Shown here in pieces: positions 1-7,077 of a DNA stretch of 64,000 nucleotides (its first letter is position 1; each line of letters starts with the position of its first letter). The DNA is from Paludibacterium paludis. GTDB lineage: Bacteria > Pseudomonadota > Gammaproteobacteria > Burkholderiales > Chromobacteriaceae. The notes below the pieces were generated by a model. It did not search any database, was not told the DNA's origin, and saw only the letters and a program-made list of their open reading frames with translations. Location: positions 2,108,001-2,172,000 of the forward strand of contig NZ_CP069161.1 in the NCBI RefSeq assembly GCF_018802605.1, given 5' to 3'. The position numbers and the translations under genes were made by a program.

Positions 1-1023
1 CGTGAACTCGTCGCCGCCCAGGCGTGCAACGCGTCCCTCCTGACCGACCGCCAGTTCCAGGCGGCGGGCCGCTTCGATCAGCAGCAGGTCGCCCCGTTCA
101 TGCCCCAGCGTGTCGTTGACCTCCTTGAAACGGTCAAGATCGATGAAGAAAACCGTCAGCGGCGCATCCCCGCCCGGCGCGGCATTGAGCGCCCCTTGCA
201 GTAGCGAAAGGAAAAGACGACGATTGGGCAGGTCGGTGAGCGGGTCGTAATTGGCACTGTGCCAGACGGCGGCTTCGCTGCGTTTGCGTTCGGTGATGTC
301 CGCGATGACGCCGACCAGTCCACCCAGTTTGCCGGCCTTGCGGAACGTGGCCTTGTAAAACATCACGTCCATGCGCTTGCCGCCCGCGTCCTCGACCGAT
401 GCCTCGTACGTCTGGGTTCCTCCCTTGTCGAACAACGCCTGGTCCGCCGAGAAATAGCGCTCGGCCAGATCCGGCGGGGAAATGTCGTACACGGATTTGC
501 CGAGCAGGGTCTCACGCGGTGCGCCGATAAAGCGCTCAAACGCCTTGTTGCACCCCAGATAGCGGCCGGCTTCGTCCTTGTAGAACAAGGGATTGGGGAT
601 CGCCTCGATCAGTTGCGAGGTGAAACTCAATTGCTCCTTGACCGCCTGCTCGGCGGCATGGCGTTCGGAGTTGTCGATGGCCATGCCGAACGCGGCGGGT
701 CGGCCGTTGAAGCTGGTCGCCGTCCGGAAAAACTCCATCCGGACCCATCGGCCGTCCTTATGCCGCCCCTGCAGCGACTGGCGCCCTTCCTTCAGGTAAT
801 CGGCGGGTTCGCCATCGATCAGGTCGGCCGGTCCGAGTTTGCCGCAGACCTCCTCTTGCCGGTAGCCGAAACGTTCCGCCAGGCAAGGGTTGACATAGAC
901 AAACCGTCCGTCCTGGATCAGATAAATGCCGACAAGCGGGTTTTGCAGCAAGTGCTGCAGCAGTTCTCGGGCCTGGTCGAGCAGGATGCGGTTCAAGCCA
1001 TCAATGGGTGTATCGCAAAGCAT
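1..1023 (-). CDS. PAS-PAS-GGDEF diguanylate cyclase, truncated by the window edge
   Basis: Reading the minus strand from the ATG at 1023 gives 341 codons with no stop before the window edge. Two PAS-type sensor regions lie at about residues 20-120 and 130-255; the second ends in the usual ITERK-type junction (DITERKR). A GGDEF domain follows, starting at NYDPLTDLPNRR (about residue 262), with FFIDLDRFKEVNDTLGH and the signature GGDEF at nucleotides 4-18, immediately before the cut. The signature is intact, so the protein probably makes c-di-GMP from GTP. No membrane segment is visible, so it should be cytosolic. Whether an EAL domain follows cannot be seen. It stands alone with its upstream side facing the gene-poor stretch at 1024-1478. 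Confidence 0.9.
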   Translation of the reverse strand, partial: MLCDTPIDGLNRILLDQARELLQHLLQNPLVGIYLIQDGRFVYVNPCLAERFGYRQEEVCGKLGPADLIDGEPADYLKEGRQSLQGRHKDGRWVRMEFFRTATSFNGRPAAFGMAIDNSERHAAEQAVKEQLSFTSQLIEAIPNPLFYKDEAGRYLGCNKAFERFIGAPRETLLGKSVYDISPPDLAERYFSADQALFDKGGTQTYEASVEDAGGKRMDVMFYKATFRKAGKLGGLVGVIADITERKRSEAAVWHSANYDPLTDLPNRRLFLSLLQGALNAAPGGDAPLTVFFIDLDRFKEVNDTLGHERGDLLLIEAARRLELAVGQEGRVARLGGDEFT

Positions 1024-1478
1024 GGAGGGTGGTGGCGCGGCCGGGCAAACCGGCCTGGGCTTCATTCATCGAGGATGTATAGGGTAACCCGGTACGCGGG
1101 CATTCTTTCAGCATTTTCTTGAATAAGTTTTAAGAAAGTGGGCGTAACGCAGGGGAATAATACCATTCCCGCCGGTTCAGAGGCCGAGCGACACGGCTCC
1201 GCTCAGGCGCGCGGCCGATGACGGCAATCGCGAGAGCGAGCGGCGAGGAGCGGAGGAGTCGACGCATGGCAAGGCATCCTTATGGTGCGGGATGTCGCGC
1301 CACGAGCAGCGCTTGTCCTGAATGCAGCTTACGAGTCGCCGCTGAATTGTTCACTGTATTGTTGGAATCGAACGTCATCGCATGGTGGCGATACGGACTT
1401 AACCCTTGTGTTTTCGGGGTGTCAGACAATACGCATCGCCGAATGTCATCGCCACGCTTGTGGCGTATTTTCACCACA
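1024..1478. other. gene-poor interval between the GGDEF gene and the SemiSWEET gene
   Basis: No convincing intact gene lies in these 455 bases. The part next to the GGDEF gene (1024-1129) should carry its promoter. A minus-strand signal-peptide-like remnant occupies 1130-1267. The rest (1268-1478) shows only short open frames without recognisable protein features and one small hairpin, CGCCAC/GTGGCG at 1450-1465, followed by TATTTT on the plus strand. Confidence 0.5.
1130..1267 (-). pseudogene. possible 5' remnant of an exported-protein gene
   Basis: A minus-strand frame of 45 codons starts at the ATG at 1267 and begins MRRLLRSSPLALAIAVIG, a good n-region and hydrophobic core of a Sec signal peptide. 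The frame then turns arginine-rich. Moving the frame by one base near residue 18 gives LSGAVSLGL followed at once by a stop, which would complete a normal signal-peptide core. This reads like the decayed start of a secreted or outer-membrane protein gene whose body has been lost. A chance open frame cannot be excluded. Confidence 0.25.
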
Positions 1479-1760
1479 TCAGGAGCCGAACGTATAGCGA
1501 ACTATGCCAATGACGACCCATATTGCGCCCAAGAGACCGACTGCATTGGCAATGACCAGAGGTTTGTCCTTGATGTGAATTCCGTACGCTAGCCAACTAC
1601 TCAATGCGACCAAGCTGATAGCGAATCCGGGTAGGGAGACCGAGCCGGCAGTGCGATCATGGAAAATCTGGTAAGCCTGAAAATAGAACAACATGTTGCC
1701 CAGCGGACCGACGATTGCCATGTAAGTCGCGATCCAGCGTTGCCGGGGTGGTGTTTGCAT
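1479..1760 (-). CDS. SemiSWEET/PQ-loop family small membrane transporter
   Basis: This 93-residue protein has three predicted membrane helices: about residues 11-32 (MAIVGPLGNMLFYFQAYQI), 40-58 and 65-88. That is the size and layout of a bacterial SemiSWEET, which works as a dimer of triple-helix bundles and moves sugars or similar small solutes. The first helix has the PLGNMLFYFQAYQIF pattern of the MtN3/PQ-loop family. The start at 1760 is chosen over the upstream ATG at 1805 because GGAGGG lies five bases before it and the family begins near this point. The gene is monocistronic, and its upstream side faces the HD-GYP gene across about 200 bases. The substrate cannot be told from sequence. 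Confidence 0.75.
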   Translation of the reverse strand: MQTPPRQRWIATYMAIVGPLGNMLFYFQAYQIFHDRTAGSVSLPGFAISLVALSSWLAYGIHIKDKPLVIANAVGLLGAIWVVIGIVRYTFGS

Positions 1761-1955
1761 GATTCCCTCCGTGCGTCGTGATGGACGTCTCCAAGAAGAC
1801 CGCACGCGAGCGGGGATGGCAAGCCGCCGGAATGGAAATTGGACGATTCCGCGCGGTAATAGGACAGCTTTCCCATGTCCCCGGGTAAAAACTTCGAGTC
1901 GGCCCCCATGGCAGTGGCGCCTCCTGCCGGCTAGGCACGATGCGGTGCGGGTTCT

Positions 1956-3074
1956 ATGCTGTTAATGAGCCAAGTCCTGAATGAGGCCGCCGTGAATCTG
2001 ACCTTGTCCTTGCCCGCTTCGCTGTTCGCCACCAACCGGTTGTGCATGGCGGGTCCCAATGACTTTCGTTTGAGCGCGAGTTTCCGCGACGTGCTGCTGC
2101 ACGGCTCGAGCGCCGAGCTGCCCGTGGCGTTGCCTGCGCAAACGGCGTCGCCGCTGCATGATGTGCCGTTGCTGCTGCGCCATTTGAACGGTGTGTTGCA
2201 TCATTACCTTAGGCTGCCTCATTCGGCGCAGATGATTCGCGGGCTTGCCGACTCGCTGATCAGTCGCGTGAATGGCAATCCTGACGGTTATCTGGCCGCC
2301 ATGTGGCTGCTGCCCAGTGGCGACTATCATGCGACGCGCCATGCGCTGCACTGCGCGATCCTGGCCGTATTTGTGGTGCGGGCCCGGGGTTTCTCCCCGG
2401 ACGACGCGAGAAGTCTGGTGGCCGCGGCGCTGACCATGAATGTCGGGGCGGTTTCCCTGCATGACGAATTGAGCGAGCGGGAAGGCGCGCCGACAACCTT
2501 TCAGCGGCAGATGCTGGATATCCACCCCCTGGTGAGCGCGGCGATATTGCGGGAAGCCGGGGAGGACGACGAGTTATGGTACCAGGCGGTTCTTCTGCAT
2601 CACGAGAAACCGAAGGGGGACGGGTATCCCTTCCACCTGAAGGGCGGCGATGTTCCCGACCATGCGCACATCCTTCATGTGCTCGACATGGCTACCGCCA
2701 AATTGATGCCGAGAGGTTACCGAGGGCGGCTGTCCGTCAAAAAGGCGCTGACCGGCATCTATACGGCGACCGATGATCCGCTGGGCAGTGAAATCGCGGC
2801 TTTGCTGATCAAAACCCTGGGATTCTATCCACCGGGCAGCTTTGTCGAGCTGACCGGCGGGAGACGGGCTCTGGTGGTGCGCGCCGGCAGCAATGCCAAT
2901 CATCCCCTCGTTTCTCCTGAGCATGCTCCGGCCACCTTGCTGGATACCGGTTTACCGGCTCACCATGTGGTGAAAGCCATCACGGTGGCCATCGATGCGA
3001 ACCGCCTTTCTCTGTTCGAGGGATACTGGCGCAAATCCTCGGCGGAACAGGAAACCGGAGGGGCGGGCGGGTAG
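1956..3074 (+). CDS. HD-GYP-like protein with a degenerate HD site
   Basis: The 372-residue protein has an HD-GYP-like fold from about residue 110 to 290. The GYP part is well kept (HHEKPKGDGYPFHLKGGD), and the later DxFxA region is replaced by HVLDMATAKLM. The canonical HDIGK motif, which supplies the metal-binding His-Asp pair, is replaced by LTMNVGAVSLHDE. This suggests a protein that has lost c-di-GMP phosphodiesterase activity and may act as a binding or scaffolding protein. The N-terminal 100 residues resemble no domain I recognise. No good Shine-Dalgarno marks the start; the ATG at 1965 is an alternative. The Crp/Fnr-family gene follows after about 60 bases on the same strand, so the two may be co-transcribed. 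Confidence 0.7.
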   Translation: MLLMSQVLNEAAVNLTLSLPASLFATNRLCMAGPNDFRLSASFRDVLLHGSSAELPVALPAQTASPLHDVPLLLRHLNGVLHHYLRLPHSAQMIRGLADSLISRVNGNPDGYLAAMWLLPSGDYHATRHALHCAILAVFVVRARGFSPDDARSLVAAALTMNVGAVSLHDELSEREGAPTTFQRQMLDIHPLVSAAILREAGEDDELWYQAVLLHHEKPKGDGYPFHLKGGDVPDHAHILHVLDMATAKLMPRGYRGRLSVKKALTGIYTATDDPLGSEIAALLIKTLGFYPPGSFVELTGGRRALVVRAGSNANHPLVSPEHAPATLLDTGLPAHHVVKAITVAIDANRLSLFEGYWRKSSAEQETGGAGG

Positions 3075-3133
3075 CGGGAGCCGGTGGCGACACGAACGTG
3101 GCACAATGTGCGCTCGCTGTCCGGAGAAATGTT

Positions 3134-3820
3134 ATGTCGCACATCGATGTGGGTGCCTTGCTAAAGCACCAGCCTTTGTTTCAACAGTTATCGGAGCGTC
3201 AGATTCTCGCGCTGGTGTCTCACACGCATGAAGTTCGCGGAGCGAAAGGCCAGATGATCTTTCAGCGGGGCGATCCGTGCGAAGGCCTGTTCGTCGTGGT
3301 GTACGGACGTGTGAAACTGGCCATTCCGTCCCAGCAAGGAGCGGAAAAGGTCGTGGAGATTATCCATCCCGGGCAAAGTTTTGCCGAGGCGGTGATGTTC
3401 CTTGGCCGACCTTATCCGGTTTTCGCGCAGTTCCTTGAAGACGGCATGCTGCTGAAAATCCGCGCCGAGGGTATTCTCGGCGCCATCGACTCCGACACTG
3501 GTTTTGCCCGCAGTCTGCTGGCGGGGCTGTCGCTACGCCTGCATGGCATGTTGCGCGATGTCGAGCGTTACTCGCTGGAAAACGCGCAGCAACGGGTCAT
3601 CGGGTATCTATTGCAGTATGTCGGCGATACGCCGGGGGAGCTTGGAGCCGTGGTGGAGCTGGACATCCACAAGAATTTGATCGCTTCGCGGCTGAACCTG
3701 ACGCCGGAAACGTTTTCCCGGGTACTGCAACAACTGGGCAAGGCGGGTCTGCTTCGTGTCGAAGGCAAAACCATCACGATTCCAAATACCGCCGCCCTGG
3801 CCGGATGGGGCGGCGAATGA
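3134..3820 (+). CDS. Crp/Fnr-family transcription regulator, DNR/NNR-like
   Basis: The 228-residue protein has an N-terminal cyclic-nucleotide-binding-type beta barrel (about residues 10-125), a dimerisation helix (130-150) and a C-terminal winged helix with the recognition-helix region IASRLNLTPETFSRVLQQL (about 182-200). The four cysteines that hold the Fe-S cluster in FNR are absent, which points to the DNR/NNR branch that senses nitric oxide through haem. This fits the convergent haemerythrin-DUF2249-membrane protein operon, which has a matching operator at 5803-5816. The start at 3134 has GGAG seven bases upstream; a longer frame from 3098 lacks this. Sensing nitric oxide is inference from family and context. 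Confidence 0.8.
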   Translation: MSHIDVGALLKHQPLFQQLSERQILALVSHTHEVRGAKGQMIFQRGDPCEGLFVVVYGRVKLAIPSQQGAEKVVEIIHPGQSFAEAVMFLGRPYPVFAQFLEDGMLLKIRAEGILGAIDSDTGFARSLLAGLSLRLHGMLRDVERYSLENAQQRVIGYLLQYVGDTPGELGAVVELDIHKNLIASRLNLTPETFSRVLQQLGKAGLLRVEGKTITIPNTAALAGWGGE

Positions 3821-3848
3821 ATGTCCGCCGCGCCGACCGGCGCAGGCG

Positions 3849-5105
3849 TTACCGGCCGACGCGGTTGGCATGATACCGGGAGGTGGCGCAAGCCATGTCG
3901 GCGCCGAACCGAATGCCCAGCAGCAGCAGGCTCGCACCGGCGATCCAGGGCGCGGCGAAGCCGGAAAGCACCGCGAATCCGGAGAGCAACGCCGCCGCGT
4001 GCAGCGACGCCATGATCCGAAGGTTCCGCTCGGGCAGGATTTCGTGCATGGAAGGGGGCCTCGTGCCGCTTGTGGCGTGGCGTTTCAGGTGCAGCCAGAA
4101 AAGAAACGGCACAATCTTGTAAAGCATGCCCAGTACCGCGCCCAGTCCCAATCCCGCGAGAGTCGCCCAGCCGGCCGCCATCCAGTACGGCGAAGCGTCG
4201 GTTCGGAGGATGCCGTATGCCGCGCAAGCCAGCCCAAGCAGTTGTGCCGCCATGGCGACCATCCAGACAAGACGGCCCGGATCGCCCGGACGGCGGCTCC
4301 GGTGCAGGCGCCGCAGGGTGAGCGCGGCATGGGTGCCTAGCGGCAGGGCCGGCGCCAGCACGCCCGCCAGCGGACTGCCGCCCCGTGCCTGAGCGACGAC
4401 GGAGACTCCCAGAGCGATCCATGACGCGGCCAGGGATAGCCGCTGCCAGCGAAGCGGATAAGATGGTGTGATCTGGAACATCGGGATCACGGTGAAACTG
4501 ACCGCCATGATCAGAAGGCTCAACCATCCGCCTGTTGCCAGAACGACATGCGCGTCGCGCAGTGTTAGCAGCGGCAAGGGCCAGCCCGCGCCCAGTACGC
4601 CGGTCATGGCGATGCCGAGACCCGCGGCGGCGATCAAGCCCGCGAGCGCGCCTGCGATGCCTTTCGTGGTGACATCCCGCGCCGGGCTTCGTGCCAGCAA
4701 CCCGAGACAATAGGCCGCGCAGATGGGCAGCGCCAGGCCAAGGCAGAGGCCCGCAAGGCGGAACAGGGCGGGGGAGAAACCGAGCAGAAAGGCCGAGCAC
4801 AGCGCCGTCGTGCCCGCTTGCAGGGGCCAGAACACCAGGTGGAACAGCATCGCGGGCCGCCGGTAGGCGACACCCGAGACAACGGCGAGTATCTGCAGCA
4901 GGGCGCCGAGCATGACGTTGCCGAGTACGCCGAGCGCCAGCATGTGCGTGACGGCGAGCGCGATGGGGTGGTATGGCGTCGCACCGTCCGCCGGCATGAA
5001 CAGCAGTGTGGCGCCCGTGGCCATGAGCCAAACGGGTGCCACCAGAAAAAATGGCAGCGGCAAGCGCAACGGCGGCGCACTGTCATAAGACAGCCAGGCT
5101 TGCAT
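3849..5105 (-). CDS. polytopic NnrS/haem-copper-oxidase-like membrane protein
   Basis: The 418-residue protein is almost entirely hydrophobic, with about twelve predicted transmembrane helices. Histidines sit inside helices in patterns such as TPYHPIALAVTHMLALG and VPFLFWLHL, recalling haem-ligating histidines of oxidase subunit I-like and NnrS-like proteins. Proteins of this sort are often encoded with haemerythrin and DUF2249 in denitrification or nitric-oxide-stress loci, as here. It is the last gene of the operon; its ATG shares one base with the DUF2249 stop (TGATG), indicating translational coupling. It converges on the Crp/Fnr gene with 28 bases between. Haem or copper binding and a role in nitric oxide metabolism are inferred; exact family membership was not tested. 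Confidence 0.6.
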   Translation of the reverse strand: MQAWLSYDSAPPLRLPLPFFLVAPVWLMATGATLLFMPADGATPYHPIALAVTHMLALGVLGNVMLGALLQILAVVSGVAYRRPAMLFHLVFWPLQAGTTALCSAFLLGFSPALFRLAGLCLGLALPICAAYCLGLLARSPARDVTTKGIAGALAGLIAAAGLGIAMTGVLGAGWPLPLLTLRDAHVVLATGGWLSLLIMAVSFTVIPMFQITPSYPLRWQRLSLAASWIALGVSVVAQARGGSPLAGVLAPALPLGTHAALTLRRLHRSRRPGDPGRLVWMVAMAAQLLGLACAAYGILRTDASPYWMAAGWATLAGLGLGAVLGMLYKIVPFLFWLHLKRHATSGTRPPSMHEILPERNLRIMASLHAAALLSGFAVLSGFAAPWIAGASLLLLGIRFGADMACATSRYHANRVGR

Positions 5106-5314
5106 CAGGGTTTTTCCAGATGAAGTGTCACGCCGCCATCGCCCGACAGATCGAAGCGATAGCGCATTCCCCGCTCCTCCAGCAGCGGCAGGAGCGGGCT
5201 CGGGAAATGGGGCAGGGTATAAGCGGCCGTGTCGCCGGAAACCATGGTGTCGGCCCGGTCCAGAATGATCTCCATCGGCTCGGGAGGGGGCAGATGGCGC
5301 AAATCAATGCTCAT
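5105..5314 (-). CDS. DUF2249 (TusA-like fold) protein
   Basis: This 69-residue protein matches the DUF2249 pattern: an N-terminal IDLRHLPPPEPMEIIL, a central PHFPSPLLPLLEERG and a C-terminal beta strand. The fold is TusA/SirA-like, but the catalytic cysteine of TusA is absent. Members are commonly encoded beside haemerythrins and nitrogen-oxide genes, and their biochemical role is unknown. The start at 5314 is preferred over the ATG at 5332 because GGGAGG lies six bases upstream. It overlaps the end of the haemerythrin gene by 11 bases and the next gene by one base, so the three are surely one transcription unit. Confidence 0.8.
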   Translation of the reverse strand: MSIDLRHLPPPEPMEIILDRADTMVSGDTAAYTLPHFPSPLLPLLEERGMRYRFDLSGDGGVTLHLEKP

Positions 5315-5741
5315 GCCGGGCCTCCCAGTCACTGATCAGCGCGTCAAGCCCGGTGACATGCTGCTGGCACATCGGGTAGAGAATGTTTTCTTCCTTCATG
5401 TTGTGCTGCTGCATGAGGATCAAGAGCGTCCCGCCGTGCCCCAGATAGACGTCAGCCGTTCGGGCGTCAAGGGCGCGGGACATGTCATGCAGGAGCTCGC
5501 GCATCTGGGCGTGTTCGTTTCGCATGACCATGGTCGGCCCATGTCGCATGCCGGTGGCCTGTTCGAACGCGGGGAACAGGCATTCTTCTTCCAGCACGAA
5601 GTGACGTTCCATATCGTCGCGGAAAGCGGCGAACGCCGATTCGGCCCCTTCCCAGTCCTGCTGGCGGGCCGTTGTCTCCGCGAGGGCGAAAAGTTCATCG
5701 CATTCACGGTGTTGCTGCAGCAGCGTGTGCTGGGCGGTCAT
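5304..5741 (-). CDS. haemerythrin-domain protein
   Basis: This 145-residue cytosolic protein is a four-helix haemerythrin-like domain. Likely di-iron ligands are in the N-terminal LLQQHREC, in ERHFVLEEECLFPAFE (about residues 46-61), in MRNEHAQM and in QQHNMKEENILYPMC (about 110-125). Such proteins bind oxygen or nitric oxide, or repair iron damaged by nitrosative stress (the RIC/YtfE group). An AGGAG seven bases before 5741 fixes the start; the longer frame to 5882 crosses the operator. It is the first gene of the operon and has a near-consensus FNR/DNR box about 62 bases upstream. Confidence 0.85.
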   Translation of the reverse strand: MTAQHTLLQQHRECDELFALAETTARQQDWEGAESAFAAFRDDMERHFVLEEECLFPAFEQATGMRHGPTMVMRNEHAQMRELLHDMSRALDARTADVYLGHGGTLLILMQQHNMKEENILYPMCQQHVTGLDALISDWEARHEH

Positions 5742-5802
5742 GGGGAAGCTCCTGTCAGATGGGTAATGGCGGTGAGTGTGACGGTCGGGGAGGCCGGCGG
5801 GA

Positions 5803-5816
5803 ATGATATGGATCAA
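5803..5816. promoter_or_regulatory. FNR/DNR-type operator
   Basis: The sequence ATGAT-ATGG-ATCAA matches the TTGAT-N4-ATCAA consensus at nine of ten positions. It lies between the divergent haemerythrin operon and the Cys-rich gene, centred about 68 bases from the haemerythrin start codon. The Crp/Fnr-family regulator at 3134-3820 is the obvious candidate to bind it. Binding and direction of control are inference. Confidence 0.65.
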
Positions 5817-5880
5817 GGCTTTCCGGATGGCGGGCGTCGGCCGGCTTTCAAACCCGGCGGCGTCATGGTAGGCTGCCGCC

Positions 5881-6243
5881 ATGAATCCGTTTGTCCGTCT
5901 GGTGTGCGTGGTTGTCCTTGCCGCGTTCGCGCTGTTCGCGCGGGGGGGCGAGGGGCATGTTTCGCCGCATGGCGGACCTGCGACCTCGCACGTGTCCGAT
6001 TCCGCGCATGCCGATTTCGATGACTGCTGCGATGCCGGTGCTCCGTGTCCGTCCGGCCCGGCTCACGAAAGAAGCGGCAACTGCGACGGCTTGTGCGCGT
6101 ATGTCTGTGCTCCGGTCTTGCCGGCTCTTCCGGTCTGGAACCCTGCCACCCTTGCCGGGGGCATCATCTTCGCCGTGCCCCGTTCGGACGAAATGGCGGG
6201 CATCGACCACGCTCCTCCGCATCGCCCCCCTTCAATGGTTTGA
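5881..6243 (+). CDS. small exported Cys/His-rich protein, possibly copper-related
   Basis: The 120-residue product starts with a signal peptide (MNPFVRLVCVVVLAAFALFA) and continues with a short metal-binding-like segment containing several His and Cys residues (DDCCDAGAPCPSG, then CDGLCAYVCA) before a hydrophobic and Pro-rich tail. I do not recognise a defined family; it resembles small CopL/DUF2946-like proteins found with copper-resistance genes. The DUF411 gene begins 80 bases downstream on the same strand, supporting a role in periplasmic copper binding or sensing. No strong Shine-Dalgarno is seen before the ATG. Confidence 0.55.
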   Translation: MNPFVRLVCVVVLAAFALFARGGEGHVSPHGGPATSHVSDSAHADFDDCCDAGAPCPSGPAHERSGNCDGLCAYVCAPVLPALPVWNPATLAGGIIFAVPRSDEMAGIDHAPPHRPPSMV

Positions 6244-6323
6244 AACGTTTCGAGCCCGCCACATATGGCGCGGCTGAGTGCTCCGTTTTTACCTGCCGAT
6301 CGATTTATTGAAAGAGGGCTGTC

Positions 6324-6761
6324 ATGTCCGTATTGCGTCTTTTCCTGTCCGCCGCGGTACTGTCCGTTTCCAGTTCCGTCGCCTTTGCCGCGATTCCCGC
6401 CACCGTTTACAAAAGCCCGACCTGCGGATGCTGCGAGGCGTATATCGCGTATCTCAACCAGCATGGTTTCAAGGTCAGGGCCATCAACAGCGATGATATG
6501 AACGGCATCAAGAAACGGTTGGGCGTAACGCCCGGCATGGGCAGTTGCCATACCGTAGAGATTGCAGGTTATGCGGTTGAAGGACATGTTCCTGTCGCGG
6601 CAATCAGGAAACTGTTGGTCTCCCGGCCGAAAGTGACCGGTATTGCCGTGCCCGGCATGCCGCAAAATTCGCCTGGCATGGGGGTCGAGCAACCCGGAGC
6701 CTTGCCGGTGTACACCATGACCCGCGATCAGCGTACCGACGTACTGTTCGGCCGCTTCTGA
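6324..6761 (+). CDS. DUF411 (CopG-like) periplasmic metal-binding protein
   Basis: The 145-residue protein has a Sec signal peptide ending near AFA at residues 20-22 and then the DUF411 pattern: ATVYKSPTCGCCEAYIAYL with a CxCC metal or redox motif, a central GVTPGMGSCHT and GYAVEGHVP. The fold is thioredoxin-like. DUF411 proteins occur in copper-resistance clusters and are thought to bind copper in the periplasm. AGAGGG upstream of 6324 supports the start. A strong intrinsic terminator follows 15 bases after the stop, so this is the last gene of the pair. Confidence 0.85.
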   Translation: MSVLRLFLSAAVLSVSSSVAFAAIPATVYKSPTCGCCEAYIAYLNQHGFKVRAINSDDMNGIKKRLGVTPGMGSCHTVEIAGYAVEGHVPVAAIRKLLVSRPKVTGIAVPGMPQNSPGMGVEQPGALPVYTMTRDQRTDVLFGRF

Positions 6762-6775
6762 CGACGCAGGAAACC

Positions 6776-6801
6776 AAACGGGGGAGCGTCCCCCGTTTTT
6801 T
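6776..6801 (+). terminator. intrinsic terminator after the DUF411 gene
   Basis: ACGGGGG pairs with CCCCCGT (6778-6784 and 6790-6796) around a five-base loop and is followed by a run of six T ending at 6801. This closes the copper-type pair and separates it from the tpsA locus. Confidence 0.9.
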
Positions 6802-6919
6802 GATAGCCGAAGCGATGGAGGGTACAGCGACTTTCCGCCGCATCGGATGTTCCGCGCCTTTCTCCTCTTGCCGTGGTGTTGATTGTCCATGGTGATGCCG
6901 TTGTGATCCTTGTCTCGCA

Positions 6920-7060
6920 TGGAATGCATAGTTCATTTGTTTTTCTATTTCCTTGTCATGCACCAGTTTCAAAACCTGTTGGATTTTTTGATAAATACAA
7001 ATAAACATAAGAGCGTTTGCCTATTAAATACCTTATTTTTACTATGGCGGTGTAGGACAA
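6920..7060 (+). promoter_or_regulatory. AT-rich promoter/leader region of the two-partner secretion locus
   Basis: The 140 bases before tpsA are strikingly AT-rich compared with the rest of the window (for example TTTTTTGATAAATACAAATA and CTATTAAATACCTTATTTTT). An open frame runs through them, but it has no ribosome site and its translation is not signal-like. The composition suggests a promoter region, possibly silenced by an H-NS-like protein, as is common for surface adhesin loci. No single -35/-10 pair can be assigned with confidence. Confidence 0.5.
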
Positions 7061-7077
7061 TCCGACTGGAGGCGAGC

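Noticed and set aside
259..1122. 287-residue plus-strand open frame
   Set aside because: It is antisense to the PAS-GGDEF gene, whose minus-strand translation has both PAS patterns and the GGDEF signature.
6910..7077. N-terminal extension of TpsA from the ATG at 6910
   Set aside because: The extra 56 residues come from an AT-rich leader with no ribosome site, while GGAGG sits properly before the ATG at 7078 and the extended signal peptide starts five codons later.
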